Below are positions 38,101 through 51,196 of a stretch of DNA of 64,000 nucleotides, one piece after another. The notes beneath the pieces are model-generated. The model searched no databases. It was not told the origin of the DNA and saw only the letters and a program-made list of their open reading frames with translations. The translations under genes were made by a program, and so were the position numbers. Source of the stretch: Baylisascaris procyonis (lineage: Eukaryota > Nematoda > Chromadorea > Rhabditida > Ascarididae); the NCBI GenBank assembly GCA_037389465.1, contig JAZARR010000201.1, positions 1,550,001 to 1,614,000 of the forward strand, given 5' to 3'. The first letter of the stretch is position 1. The number at the start of each line of letters is the position of its first letter.

Positions 38101-38284
38101 TCTTTCTCAAATGGGATAGTGAGGTTGAAGTTACGCATTTGGCTTCATTTTCAACTTATCCGTATAGGAGAGAGTATGACCGAATCGAGGATCTAATAAT
38201 ATAATAGAACCCCGCCTGTGAACGTTTAATTCACTCGTTCAAGCTATGCTCACGATGCTTTCCTATCCGTTTTTTTTTTTTGAG

Positions 38285-38402
38285 GATTTACTTTTGTTTC
38301 GAACATTTGCTAGTCTTGTTTTTCATCCATCATCGGTTTCTGCTTTAAACAGATTAACATCTTTGATGCAAGCATTATGGCTAGATAGAGAATCACGCTG
38401 TC
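38285..38402 (+). other. Exon-like block with a good donor
   Basis: The frame is open and ends TGTCAG|GTAATA. The reading (HPSSVSALNRLTSLMQALW, then LDRESRCQ) is plausible protein. The only acceptor at its start is a T-run ending GAG, weaker than TTTCAG. No adjoining exon was found, so no gene is claimed. Confidence 0.22.
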
Positions 38403-39424
38403 AGGTAATATTTGCACTATCTAATACGGACTAGAATCCATAAGCAAGGAAGGATGAAATTGGCCAAAACATCGTTCTACCTCGGGGAAAGGTGATGATC
38501 GGGTAAAACTTATGTGTTTATAGAGTATGGATGAGTGGGATTAACCTGAACCTGTTTCTACATTATGGGGATGAGGAAATACTTGGGGAAAACTTGCTTC
38601 AGCTATCGTGATGAAAGGATTGAAATATATTTTGATGAAGGAGAAGGGGTAAGGCATCTTCGGAGTTGTTGACAAGTGTAAGTAAGGGATTTGTTTTGGC
38701 ATTAGATCGACGTGTGCGTTCCCTAGAGTGTTCAGCGAAAGCCTTTGTTGTGCGATGCGTTTTGCACATATCGGACATTTTTGTGACATATTGTGTCCAT
38801 TTTGGCCATTTTGGCCGTTCGACATTCTCACCGATTGGCACCTAAATAGCACACGTCATCGTGCAGTTTTTTTTTGTGCATTCCTTTATAATTGCGATAA
38901 CGAAAGAAATTTGCATAAAATGGGAAATTTTAAAAATTGAAATCTTTATACGATAATATCCATAATTTGAATATTTTTTTGCATGATTTTCTATGTGATT
39001 AAAAGCTGTGAGTACATAGATCAAAAAGGAGTTTTTTTATTTGTGTACTCTCATTGTTTATTTTCGTGAACTAGAGATTATATTTCCGCAATAGATTTGT
39101 TTATATTTATTGTTTCTTGTTTATACGTAGGGAAGTTCAGATCAATAATATTAACACTTTCAAGAACTCAAATGAATACTTAAAGTGGTTCATAAAACAT
39201 TGAACATCCTCCTCTTCTCCATCCACCCATCTGTCAGTAAAAAACTAGGAAATGTAATCTTATAGGTTCGTATAGAGATGCTTATATATATTAGAGGTAT
39301 AGATTCGTATAAGGGTATATGTGCACTTATATACGTAATCATATGCATATGGTTTACGTGTTTATACGTATTATGAGTACACCTTATCTGTTGTGCGTTA
39401 ATTTATCGATATTATAATCGTTGT

Positions 39425-39634
39425 ATGTACATATGCCGGGAGTGGGAACTTAAATCCGATCTCAGTTCAATTGCCAACCGGAAATGGAACCGCCTTTATT
39501 TTCTTGGTTGTATGGAGGTGAAGAAGCTCGGTATTCGCCAAGCGGCAAGCTTTAATCTATCGGGTCACAATCTCGGGTGGGTTGATGTCAGCCGCTTCAT
39601 CGAGTTCAAGTTCAATACTGACGTATATATCTAG
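39425..39634 (+). CDS. Small open frame, 69 codons, GC-rich codons
   Basis: ATG at 39425, stop TAG at 39632. Its codons favour C/G in the third place (CTC, AAG, CGC, GTC), unlike the neighbouring DNA and unlike the Wnt and dsh exons. The peptide includes MEVKKLGIRQAASFNLSG. I recognise no family. It could be a fragment of a mobile or transferred gene, or a single exon. No flanking splice sites stand out. Confidence 0.3.
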   Translation: MYICREWELKSDLSSIANRKWNRLYFLGCMEVKKLGIRQAASFNLSGHNLGWVDVSRFIEFKFNTDVYI

Positions 39635-42631
39635 GCTACTAATCTGCAGATTTTTTTAATGATAATGAGAAAAATGATAGACTTTAAAAGAAATAGTAAA
39701 GGTTTCCATGCATTTTGTGCGGATTGAATTTTAATTCGAAGTCGATCAGAACTCGAAAAAACAATATTTTTGAACCTTTATATGAGCGGTCGGTTTACTT
39801 GAACTGTTTTAAAAGCAACTTTGCATAATGTTTATTTTTAATGAGATTGGTTGGTCACATAGGAGGAGTACAGTGCTGTTTCTTATTTTTTTATTTTTTC
39901 AGTGTTTATTTTATTTCTTGTGAGCTTATTTTCGCAAAGTGTTTTACCGCTGTACACCAGAAAAAGAAGAATAATGAGCTTCCAGCTTTATTTCAAGTTT
40001 ATTTCGGCTATATTAACCGAACGTAAAACAACTTTGCAACAATTATCTCTTTTATTCGAATTTTAAATGCATTCTATGACGTTTATTTGATGTAAATCAA
40101 TGGGAGTCTAGTAAATGAAGGGGAGGGAGAGGTCTGGAATAGGGTCATGCTTGCATATAGAAAAGAGGGGATTGAGAACGGATGAAAATTCTCTCATTGT
40201 AAATGAAGGAAGAAAAGACTAATGAACTTCTTGCATTATTTTGGTTAAGAATATAGCACTGATCCCCTGAAATCTGTTGCCACTTCGTTCGTCTCAATTA
40301 AAATACGTGCATTTCTTTTATTGAAATTTTCCATAGTAGTTAGCAACGTTACGATGTATTATACGAAAATGTTGTTCAAGTCCAGGTTTATTTATAATCT
40401 TAATTGTAAAATAACACTTTATTGAGTGCTTTCCGCCTCGGACAATGCAATGTGGGAGATCCGTTTCGCCCTGTATCGGTCATTCCGATATGCAGGAATA
40501 TCTGTCTTCAACCTTTTAAGGTGCTGTAATTTTAGTTAGCCAGTTGTTGATTGAAATTGAATTGACAGCGGTAAGTATAGAAATGTTATGGGAAGTATTA
40601 TTGAAAGTGATAGGTAAACGTTTCAAATATATGAAAGTAAACAACTCACCTGATGGGGTTCGTATCGTCGTATGTGAAGTGCCACTTTGCGCTTGTCACT
40701 TTTTATACATCACAATTGCTCATTGCACTTGGATTCATATTGCTGTTATCGCTGTGTTTTGGTTGCGTTGTTTCCCTACTCACTATTATTGCACCAATGA
40801 CGCTTTTTTTTTAATTAAACTAGCTAGAAATTTAGTTTAGATTTTATTATGTTTATTTATTAATTTGTTTATTTATTAATTTTAATTGTTTATATTTGTT
40901 TGCAAAATTTGGTTTTTATTGTTTAAAAACAAATAACACATAAACAGTCACATATTTTATTGTTAATACAACATCGTCAGCAATTGAATAGTGATGAATT
41001 ATTGAAATATCGTATTTTCCTATGAAATTTGGATTACAGGTTAGGAGGGGATTAGCGAGGGATCTCAATAAATAAAAGGATCGAAGATGGAGATGAGCAG
41101 ATAAATTGACGTAAGGTCAGGGAAAGAAGGTTAATTAAAATAACGCCATATAAACTCTCGACGAGTGACGACTATGAATGCTTTTATCATGCCGTTTCAA
41201 AGGTGAAAGGTACAAAAGATGTGTTACTAGAGGCATATAAATTTCCTTCTTTGCAAAAAAGCAATGAATATACGTATTACATCAATGATGTATATATGGA
41301 TTGAAGTTATTATTTTTTTAAATGGAGTAATTGATGGTGGATTTGTTTTGTATTTTACCTGTCAGGTTAATTAGTGATATATATGAAGCAATATGTTGTT
41401 ATCCACCAATGACTTTTTGGGTGTTGTCGATGAATAATTTGAATGAATGATATGGGTGAATGATTGCAGAAAGCACAACCAAAGATGTATAGAGAGTGGT
41501 GTATTGCAACTTCGAAATAGGGTAACCTGTCATGTGGTATGCAACGTCGTCCATGAAGCGTGTCACTTTTTTTATACGTCTCAGTTGCTTTCTTCTCTGA
41601 AGTGAATCTTAACATAGTTGAGTCCTATTTGCACGTAAGTGTGCTGTCGATGAAACTTACATCGATTGTTGTGAAGTGTTTTATTCATTTAGTGATAGGG
41701 TTATCTTAGACACTTGAGACTCATATGGCTTAATCTGGCTCCTTTTCTCACCTATTTCACTTGTTTTTACTTGAATTTCAAGGTATGAGGTCTAAAGCGG
41801 CAGATCTTTGTGTGCGTATGCTTTAGGTGTCGAATTTTTGAATATATGTCTGTGGCGCAAAATTTTTGCTTACCAATATTTTCGTGATCGGTTAGTAATC
41901 GCTTCATCGCCGAAAACCCCTCGCAGATTTCTCGTCACAAAAATTTGAACTTTAAATTACCCCTTGCAAATTCGCTCTTCAAATGAACATTATGCTGACG
42001 TCATGTCTGTGCATGTCTGTGTATCTGAATGTCTGTCGTAGCCAATGAAGCTGGACTTGTGCAATTTGCTAGGTATTATGTGCACCACAGACTCATCTCC
42101 TGTGCACATTTGATGTCGGTGCGTTAAACGCAAGAAGGTTCTAAAATGATTCATCTTAAATAATGCTTTTGATAACCGTCAAAATACCTCCTCCATTGGG
42201 ATGGGAAAACTTTCTAAATTTTTTGCGAACAAATGTTGATGTTTGGTTGTAATCTGTACAACTCAAACAATGAGCACTCAAATTTAATTGTTACTTAATA
42301 TTAGTCAACATTCAAAATGTCTAAGATTGTAGTATTGTTTATTATTGATAATTTCCTTGAAAATTTAGATGGTTTCGTTAAAGAGTATGGTAATTATTGT
42401 TATATATAAAATAATTATGTTAATTAGTATTATAATTCCATTAAAAAACGTTTAAATTTCGTTGAAACGTTGAAATGTTTATACGTTTCCGTTGCTTTTT
42501 TTTTTCTTTTCTTAAAATTAATATTTGAATTCAGTGCTCTCAAGTGAAGGAAGCAATTTTATTGCTCTGTGAGTGAACTGAAGAAGGTAGAAACAAGAGA
42601 AAGGAGGAGGCAGTTATAACTGCCATCAACA

Positions 42632-45600
42632 ATGGAAACGTCTGGCTCGGTGGATACCTCTCTAACAACGAATACAGTCATCGATGGTACTGCAAGGTAT
42701 CATGTTTTACCTTTTCTAAGTCATTCTTAAATTTTCAAATATTCAGAGGGGTCTTATCGTTTGTTTCAAGTTATATAGAAAGGAGGACAAACCTATAAAT
42801 GAGAAGCTGGAAATTTTTCTAATTTTCGATGAAAGTGTGAATTGATTAGAAGCGATTCACAATCAGTTGCTCAAAAATTTGCCGATTTTCTTTCGGCATT
42901 CATTTCATGAGTTGAAAATTCTTGTTATGTAAATGGAGGGCGAGGGAGGGGGGGTGGGGAGTACGAGGGAGAAGGGATTAACTCATAACTTCATTCAGAG
43001 GCATATCGGTAGGAAATTTGATTTTTTCTTTAATGGAAAAGGTTTGTTTTAGTTTTTTGAATGTTATTTAGTCCTTCAATTTGCCTTATGCTAAAATCGA
43101 AATACGCACCACTCATTTCCTCCCACTGCAAAATCTCCTCGTCAATTCTGAGTAAAAACTTCGTTTCCCGGCGTCCTCTCTGTCTTCCTTCTCGAACTTA
43201 TTCATTCCCTCTCACAATAAACGATTATTAATGAGTTTCATCAAAACAATAATTTTTAAATTTTTATACGAGAGCGATAAAATTATAGAGAATTAAGACA
43301 TTCATTTCAGGGAGGGTATATTTACTCACATATTAGGGAGGGTACTTATTCAATATAAATAAAAGTGGCGTTATGAGCATCATTGATGAATCCACATGTA
43401 TTAGCTCTAATTTGTATGCATTCTCATCATTTTATACTAACTTTGACGTTATTGTTGTATCATTAATCTGCTTTTGATATATTTGTTGTGTTAATGTTTT
43501 CTTCGCCAGGTGTTCTTAAATATTCGATTTAAACGGAACCGTTTGCGCTGTTGAGACCTTTTTATCTCTCGAAGATCTTATATGAGTTATACGGCTTTCA
43601 CTTCATCTCGAATCATCTGACGCTATCTATCGCCAATAATTAACTTTTTTTAAATTGAAATTATAAAATGATTAGGTAGAATTTATATTTTATTTAAATT
43701 AAAAATTTCAGGCTAAGTATAAGTGGGGGTACCCCACTCGAGTCGAAAGAAACAGCTGCAGGCAAAGTTGAGCCAAGCCATAGTGAAATTACGTCATCGC
43801 TATCGACACATGTTACCCATCAACCGCATTCAACGAAGGTTTTTCTTTTAGTGATTTATTTCGAGAACAGCATTATAGGGAAATCGATCATTGTGAATAA
43901 ACTTTTATACATAATTTATTTATGATCCTTTCCAATAATTTCATATTCGACGATTAAATCATTGATTTGATCGTCAGCAATTGAATGCCCTCATCCGATA
44001 CAGCGATTTTATTTCACTCTTGTTTTTCAATTTAAGTAGAAAGTAAGGATGGTTGCTTGTAAAACAGCCAGATATTAGCATAAGAGAGTAAAACTTGAGC
44101 AAATTAAGAGAAATGAATTGAACAGCACTGGAGGGTGAGTATTTAATTAGTTGATGAAATGAATAAAGCTCGAAAAGTGAGAGATTATAAAATTATCTTA
44201 GCGAAAATCACGTTTTATTTAAACGATCCTCGAAAGGAAAATAGAAGGAGGAAGGGGAGGGGGCAGATGGATATTATCCCTCCCCATCCATCTGTCTCCT
44301 TCGTCTCCGATCCACGAACCTATAGTCATATAGGAACATCCAAATTGTGCCAAAGGTTCTTTTTCTCGTTTACTTTCTAAGTGCCAAATAATTACTGTTG
44401 GATTGCACAACTCTCCATCTATGTCACTTATAAAACGTTGATCCCTCATGTGCACCATCCGTGCAGCGTGCATACTGCATGTGCTTTTTGAAAGATATTT
44501 GCAAAGGTTGAGGGCAAACAGGTAGATGGGATCGCGTGAGGTTTCCTTGGCTGGTGCTTTTTCTCCTGGAGCAACAGCATCATGCTGATTCATGTCTTCG
44601 ACCGATTTAGTCGGTTTGAAATGATTTTCTATAAAAATTCCCACCCGATTTTATTCGTTGTACTGTTGTTTTTTTTTTTAATTTAAGTAAGTTCTTCATA
44701 GATAAGTTCTTCAGCTTTTAAAATTGACGAAGTAAATAATAAAAATAAATAAAACTTTCAGGTTTATTATCACATCGATGATGAAAAGACACCCTATTGT
44801 ACCGATGTTCAAGTGCCACCTGATAAAATCACTCTTGGTGATTTTAAACTCGTTCTCAATCGTTCAAATTTCAAATATTTCTGCAAGGCACCAGCACCTG
44901 ATTCTGGCGTTTTTGAGTAAGTTTATATATTTCAACTATTCGACAATATGTTGGATGCATGAAGTTCACAATTCCCTTAAATAGTTCGCAGTAATTTCTT
45001 CTAGTAAATAAACTTTTTGAACGGCTATATTAATTTCTAAATTATTTATAATATTACCTGTTAATAGCAGTATTAATTTGTAAATTGCTAAGGTGCTACC
45101 TGTTCATTTAACCCTAAGCAGGGGTCGGAAGAGAAAAATCAACGAATTTTGCAACTTCTTTCGAAAGCACACTTAGTATAATTTGGAATTAAAATTAGAT
45201 TATTTGGAAGAACACTCGGCTATCACTATCAACTAGGATTAAATGAGCGCAAATGAATTTTTGGTCTGAAGTATGTTCGGTAAGGGCAGCTTTGAGTTAT
45301 TTGGGAACTGCCGTAAAAAAGTGTTTATTTATTTATTTATTTATTTATTTGTTTATTTATTTATTTATTTATCTTTTCCAACATTTCAAAATGGGGCATT
45401 GGTCAGAGTATATTGCCAAAATTGAACAGAATTCTTTATTGCTGGCCAATATTTTTTAAAATAAAATACTTGGAGAATTGACTGTAACGTCGTCAAGCAT
45501 TTGTGCATTTGTTTGCTGCCGACTTATGTTCATTGGGCGGTGATTGATTTCCAGCTTTTTACAATATTCAATGCTGCGTTTGTTTGTTGTTTTTTTTCGT

Positions 45601-48229
45601 TGAATAAAACCCGAAAAATTGAATGTGCCGTAGTCAATTCATCACATTTGTTTTATTTGATAGATGCATATAAAAAAACAAGAAAGAAAAATTTCTTTCA
45701 AAAATTTTTTCTTATGAGAATTTCCAACCGATTAAATATTTTTGGTTAACATCTAATTTGTTCACCTCCCCTCACCCCCCCCCCTCCTCTCCTCTCTTGC
45801 TTTCTTCTCGTTGTCCCCAAAGATATCTCAATTATAAATGTAGTAAAAATTGTCGTGGAAGTGACAGAAGATTGTGGTTGCATAAAATTCAGAAGGTAAT
45901 AGACTGAATAAGAAGATCTGTTTATGAATGAAGGTAGTTAAATTTCACTGTAATTTGAAATAGTTGTCTAACAGTTTTATATCTTAAAGTAGTACATAAA
46001 ATTAGGTGGCCTGATTAGTGAGAAAGGATTTATTAAGCGAATTGATGATCATATTGCAATTGTCATCAATGATTTTTGAAGCCACTGTTATAGGGATAGG
46101 CAAAGATTTGATGTTGTGGATGGTGTTTTTCATATTGAGAGTTAGCGATATAAGAATGAGTGTTTTTAAAGGCATTTAAGGATTCTAATAATTTTTTTTT
46201 AAATTTTTATTAAAAAAGATTATTTGAGTTTAATGAAAAAGAATTTCTAGAGAAGTAAAAGTGGAGATTCGTGATGACAATGAACGATTGCATCGTTCGG
46301 CGAATGGTCAATTCGAACTTTTCTTACTAACTTCCGAGGGAAGCAGTCATTCAGATGGATCATCTGGTCTTCCATTAAAGGCAGCTCGTCATCATTTAGT
46401 AAGCACTTTGATTGTTATTTTAAGTGAAAGTTATGTGGTCATTTTTGTTACCAGCTGAATATATTCTGTTGTGCAGCTTATGCGAATAGAATTGGGGAGG
46501 GGGGGGTGGGAGGGGGTGATAAATTCTGAAAAGTACCATTCTTTTATGTTTAAGAACATTACGTAGTAAAGCCATAAAATTCTATAGAAAAAAATGTTAG
46601 CAGAGAGTTTATTAGAACGAAAGAGAGGAGGGGAAATTCCAAGAAAAAAAATATTTCTGTACTATTATCGTGAGGGATACTGTTGATGGAAGATTTAATG
46701 GAAATATAAAAAATATTTCTGTACTATTATCGTGAGGGATACTGTTGATGGAAGATTTAATGGAAATATTATATAATGGGCCGCAGAAATTTTTTTGATT
46801 GACTTTGGGATTATTTTTCAAAATTATTTTTGTTAGTTCGTATTTTGCAGTGGGATAGAAAGTTTTCACTTATTCAATTAATCTAATTTATTGTTTTATA
46901 ATATATGCATATTCGAGAACAGAATATGTACATACTTTGGAACAGGTACATATTAAGGAATAAGTACTAATCACTTGGTTTGATAAATTTCTTATTATTT
47001 TCACCTTTTATACTGCGCATTTGTGCTATTATTACACGAAATATTTAGGTTCCTGGTCCGGCACCCACTCTCTATCCAATTGGGAGTGTTGCATATCGGC
47101 AAGCCGTACAGCAATTCGAACAAAGTGGTAATATAACTGAATTATTTATTTATTTTGTGTGATTTTATCGAAGGAATTTTTTTTTTAAATATTTTGCATA
47201 AGTTCTATCGTGGTTTTGCAAACAATAGGTTGATATTTTATAAGGACTTTGGTGATATTCATCTGAGGCAGCCATTATTTAAGCTTATTTGATGATATTA
47301 TTTTATGGCTTCAAGGGGATTGCGATTTTGCTTAATTTCTCTTTTTTCTTTATTTATCGCCATTTTTTTGGAGAAATTTCTGTGCTGATATTTAAGTACT
47401 GAAGATTAGTTTCCTTCACTCAATTATTGCTTTATATGGTTTAGGCTGATTGTCTGTCTTTGAAAGATTGTGTGCAACTATATTTTCGAAAATTTTAAGT
47501 GAATTTTTTCCTGTTTCTCTAGGATCGCTTCTTCTCTTGCGCGTTCTTTTGTTATCCAGTTTTTTGTCGTTTCGTGTATGAAATGCGAAAAGTGGTATAT
47601 GTTTAAAGATTCTAAATTTTGAACATTTTTCATCCAGTCGATGAGTGAGGAATTTATTCGGTGCTGAAAAACCTCATAAAATGGTTAACAGTCAAATTTT
47701 TTGATTTGGGTTTTTTTTAACTTAAGAAATAAGAGGCTTAATACTATCTCTGTTTTATGTGCGCTTCTTTAAAAAATCGTTTTAAGGAAAATTTTCTATT
47801 ATTTTTTACACTGAAAAATCATCTTTTGCAATACTTTTAGTCGATTATGATTTGAATTTATTTTTTTCAATAGTGCTGAAGGAAACCACGAGAATTGCAA
47901 GATTCCGAATTAATTACTGCTATACTTCTATTCGATTCGTTATTTTATCCTCCGTCTTCTCCGTCTCCCCCATCAGTACCATAGAGATTTTTATATCTTT
48001 TTTGGCATTTTTATAAAACTAAAGAAATTCAAGGGTTTCAGAGAGTATGTGCAAAATAAATATTCGCAATAAATAAACGTTGATGCGTTGTTTTATTCAA
48101 AAAGCATTTCACTTTCAGTTGTATCGACGGATTCGGAATCGATGATCAGCGATATGAGGGGATTGCCGATACATTTGAAAGGTGCTGTGGGTCGACGAAC
48201 ATATCAACAACAGTATCTTATGCCACAAG
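42632..48229 (+). CDS. dsh: Dishevelled, 5' exons with complete DIX domain
   Basis: Exons: 42632-42696, 43712-43838, 44762-44916, 46251-46398, 47049-47127, 48119-48229; phases 2, 0, 2, 0, 1, 1 all agree, giving 228 residues so far. An in-frame TAA lies 15 bases before the ATG. Residues 65-146 are the DIX domain: VYYHIDDEKTPY, ITLGDFKLVLNR, FKYFCK, then GVFEEVKVEIRDDNERL, closely following Dishevelled rather than Axin or DIXDC1. DIX makes head-to-tail polymers that recruit Axin in Wnt signalling. About 64 Ser/Thr-rich residues precede DIX. After DIX comes VSTDSESMISDMRG, matching the TETESVVS phrase of vertebrate Dishevelled. The PDZ and DEP domains are not found by 60.8 kb, so the gene must continue or be truncated (see 60870). 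It shares strand with the Wnt gene 23 kb upstream. Confidence 0.93.
44219..44593 (-). CDS. Candidate nested antisense gene in dsh intron 2
   Basis: ATG at 44593, stop at 44219, 124 codons; the frame is open 17 codons further upstream. A TATAG acceptor (44631-44629) and a possible donor GAAA|GTAAAC (at 44374/44373) would also make this an exon. The first two thirds look like protein (MNQHDAVAPGEKAPAKETSR, then DPIYLFALNLCKYL and DIDGELCNPTVIIWHLES); the tail after the possible donor is repeat-like. I recognise no family. It lies wholly inside an intron on the opposite strand. Confidence 0.35.
   Translation of the reverse strand: MNQHDAVAPGEKAPAKETSRDPIYLFALNLCKYLSKSTCSMHAARMVHMRDQRFISDIDGELCNPTVIIWHLESKREKEPLAQFGCSYMTIGSWIGDEGDRWMGRDNIHLPPPLPPSIFLSRIV
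45323..45373. repeat. (TTTA)n repeat in dsh intron 3
   Basis: About 12 TTTA units with one GTTT interruption. Confidence 0.95.
46651..46769. repeat. 62-bp tandem duplication in dsh intron 4
   Basis: The second copy starts 62 bp after the first (46713) and is identical over 57 bp. It begins ATATTTCTGTACTATTATCG. An A-run lies at the junction. Confidence 0.95.
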
Positions 48230-50033
48230 GTTTGTTCTTATATTTTGATGATTGATGTTGTCCCAATAATGTATTGTATACAACGCAACTCGAAGATTCA
48301 TCTCGACTGCGGAAATTACGATGTTTCACATTATGCAATGAAAAACAGGTATCAGGAAGTATGTACCTGTCGAAATTGTGTTGCGATTATATGGAGGATA
48401 TTAATGAAGAAGAATTAACGACGTCGTCTGAAGTGGTTTACCATCGAAGCGGTGGGCAAGATGGTTGATTCAGGTGCAAACATAATGATGCAAACATTGG
48501 AATCTCTCCTATCATGATCGCAAGTAAGCAGTTGGAATCTGAAGCACATCGCAATAATGGCGATACGATCGGAATCTACTCGTCGTCAGTGGGCGCATTT
48601 GTTGAATGAATGGAATGGGAAAAAGAAACGTAGATGGGCGGTGTATCGGCGGTCGATCGCTGTCGTCGGGATTGTCCCGATCTCTCATGTCGAGTCTACC
48701 CGAACTTTGTCTTACATCCTGACGTCCCATGAGTTTCATAATGTATATGAAACTTTTCGTCGTGATGACATGTTCACCTCAGAGAGATACCGAGTAGTTG
48801 ATAGATATAGATGAGAGAACGTAGACCAGAATATGTCGTTGAATATATCAGGACATTGGCTGCTTAATGTAGTATTTCTTAAGCCTCCTATATATGGATT
48901 TTTAGAAAAAATAAGCAACTCCCTATGCACCTCGTTTCCGTCATGACATCTATTCCTGGACGGGGGGAATTTTAATGTCAATATTAGTCTTCTAATCGAA
49001 TTGCCTCCTCCTTGACATTCAAGTTCCCTCTCTCCGTTGATCTAAAATATTCTAAAAAAACTCGTAATCCTGGAAATTGCATTCGAGATTTCGCAGTATG
49101 TTGTTTCATGGGATCGATCCGTTGATACGATTGCTGAAAATTGACTTGTGCAGGCATTGTTCCAGCAGTAAAATTACTTATAGATGAGTATTATGAATGT
49201 ATAACTAAATGATGTAGTTAAAAGATGAATATAATATGAACAAAGGAGAGGAAGGCATATGAAGGAAACACATTGGAAGGCTTGTAATGGGTGATATGCG
49301 TGCGCTGCATAAAACCGATCGGGTTCGTTGCTTCCCGTAGACTTATGAGCTCATTATTGCCGAATGATCGAAATGAATGCGGTATGCCGTTACGTTGTTA
49401 GCTTCGATATAGATGTCCTCCAATGCTTCATTTATTTCAACCATCGTTTAGTTGATATATATTGATGATAGATCCTTTTTTAATTATTTATTTATTTAAT
49501 AATATTGCTTATGGACATTGAATAACGTTGATTAAATGAGGTGTGCTTCGATTTTCTTTTTTTTTTAGAGGGCAGCGTCATTTTCGGTTTAAAGGAAATT
49601 TTTTAAAGAAATGTTTATTTCCTAAAATTTCTCTTTTATTCGGCTTCATTTGTTATGTAGTAATGATTAGTGAGTAATGAATATTTATTTTTCTTTTACA
49701 ACACTCTACTCCTATTCGGGATCTTTCTATAACGTGGTTACTTCGTAAACAATTTATTCCTCCATACCTATTCCCTACCCACAGTCCTCCCACTCCTTCC
49801 CACCCAGGTACCGTGCAGGTAGTTTTTAACACACGCATTTCACCTTTGGCTCTAGGTTGTTTTGGGAAGTTGCTAGTATTTTTGGGATGCCCATTTTGAA
49901 TGTAAGCGCACGTATTAAAGTGGCAAGCGCTGAGTCCATTGGCTGTTGCATTGATACACTAAGTTTAAAGAATTATGAGCAAATTTGAAATAAAATAACT
50001 GCCTAATCCCTGGCTACCTTGCACAATGTTCTA

Positions 50034-50128
50034 GAATTGATATCCTTATCCTTTGTATTTTTATCTCGTATATACATCCGTGAATTGATATCCTTATCCT
50101 TTGTATTTTTATCTCGTATATACATCCA
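50034..50128. repeat. 48-bp tandem duplication
   Basis: Copies start at 50034 and 50082 and are identical for 47 bases. The unit begins GAATTGATATCCTTATCC. Confidence 0.95.
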
Positions 50129-51196
50129 TCATGGAACTTTCCAGAAATCTAAGCGTCCCTTTGATGCACATTCATAACTGACAATATTATGTAATCGTTA
50201 TTGAAAGTTGCGAACATGATGAGTGTTGAAGGCATATAATTTTCGGCAATTTCAATACATACTTTGCCTGATGCCTAATTCTTGAAATGAATAATAGTTC
50301 CTATAAAATAATAGTTGATTTATTTTTTTAATATCGCCAATGAATAGTTTAAACTTCCGTTTTTTTTTTTTTTCTATATTCGCACTGGATAATTCGCATT
50401 GAAATATATAAATTTTTCTTTAGTTAAGGTTGCTTATTCGATTCGATGGATATTTGAATTTCTCTTGCGAGCATTCCACTTGAATTTTTTTTTCGTATAC
50501 AGCAGTAATGCTTAGAAAACATTAAACGCATTAATGTGCATCGTTTAAAATATCGTTTTGAAACTTGAAAAACCTTAGCGACTCTGTTTAAATAGTCAGC
50601 TGGTTAGCATTATAGTAGGTTTTTTTTAAATTTTAATTATTATTTTTTATGGCCTAAATATTCCGTTCGGTGGTCGAATAATTGAGCTTTTTTTTTTTGC
50701 GGAGAATTATAGAGCAGATTACTCTGTTGTATCATTTAATTTATTATCTTTATTTCTTTATTTTTTTTATAATCTTCAAGAAAAATAAGAGAGAGGAGAG
50801 TGCTGATATTCGTCAACGACTTAGCTTTCCACTCATTGCAGATACGCTCATTCCTTGAATTATATTATTAGTGAGTAAAGAGATTAGTTTTATAATTATT
50901 AATTCTTTGTTGATAAAAGGAACATGAGTTGATCGATGGGAAATTCAAGTGAGAGGGTTAAGGAAGTGGTGAGTGAAAGGTCTAAAACGATTGGCAACTG
51001 CAACCGATGCTTTGATGCTGAATGTTTTGCAAGAGGATTGATGCCTCAGGTTGTATGGAATGTTGTTTGGGATTAATAACATTGAACTTAATTGCAGAGA
51101 AAGTCATTGCTGTGTGATATAAAGAGTTGAACGTCATGTGGTGATATTAGTTGACGGCTTGCAATTTAAATTCAAGATGTGCTGTTGTCGTTTTAA

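Larger units (their letters stand above)
27563..42631. other. 15 kb gene-poor interval between PRR5 and dsh
   Basis: The genes on either side point away from each other, so both promoters should lie here. I see simple repeats, small tandem duplications, C- or G-run islands, and several GC-richer islets (32170-32300, 32750-32870, 36880-37060, 37770-37910, 39430-39630) without a provable gene. A 95-codon open frame at 31428-31715 (+) is Ile/Phe/Asn-rich and unconvincing. A 43-codon Pro-rich frame at 37913-37782 (-) is protein-like but has no partners. Confidence 0.5.

Noticed and set aside
38541..38852. Minus-strand frame with CPICAKR, RING-like start
   Set aside because: Only one C-x2-C pair is present; no further zinc ligands follow, so a RING call is unsupported.
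42632..48229. Axin or DIXDC1 as the source of the DIX domain
   Set aside because: DIX is N-terminal and reads HIDDEKTPY and ITLGDFKLVLNR as in Dishevelled; Axin and DIXDC1 carry it at the C-terminus. The GVFEEV phrase is Axin-like but not enough.
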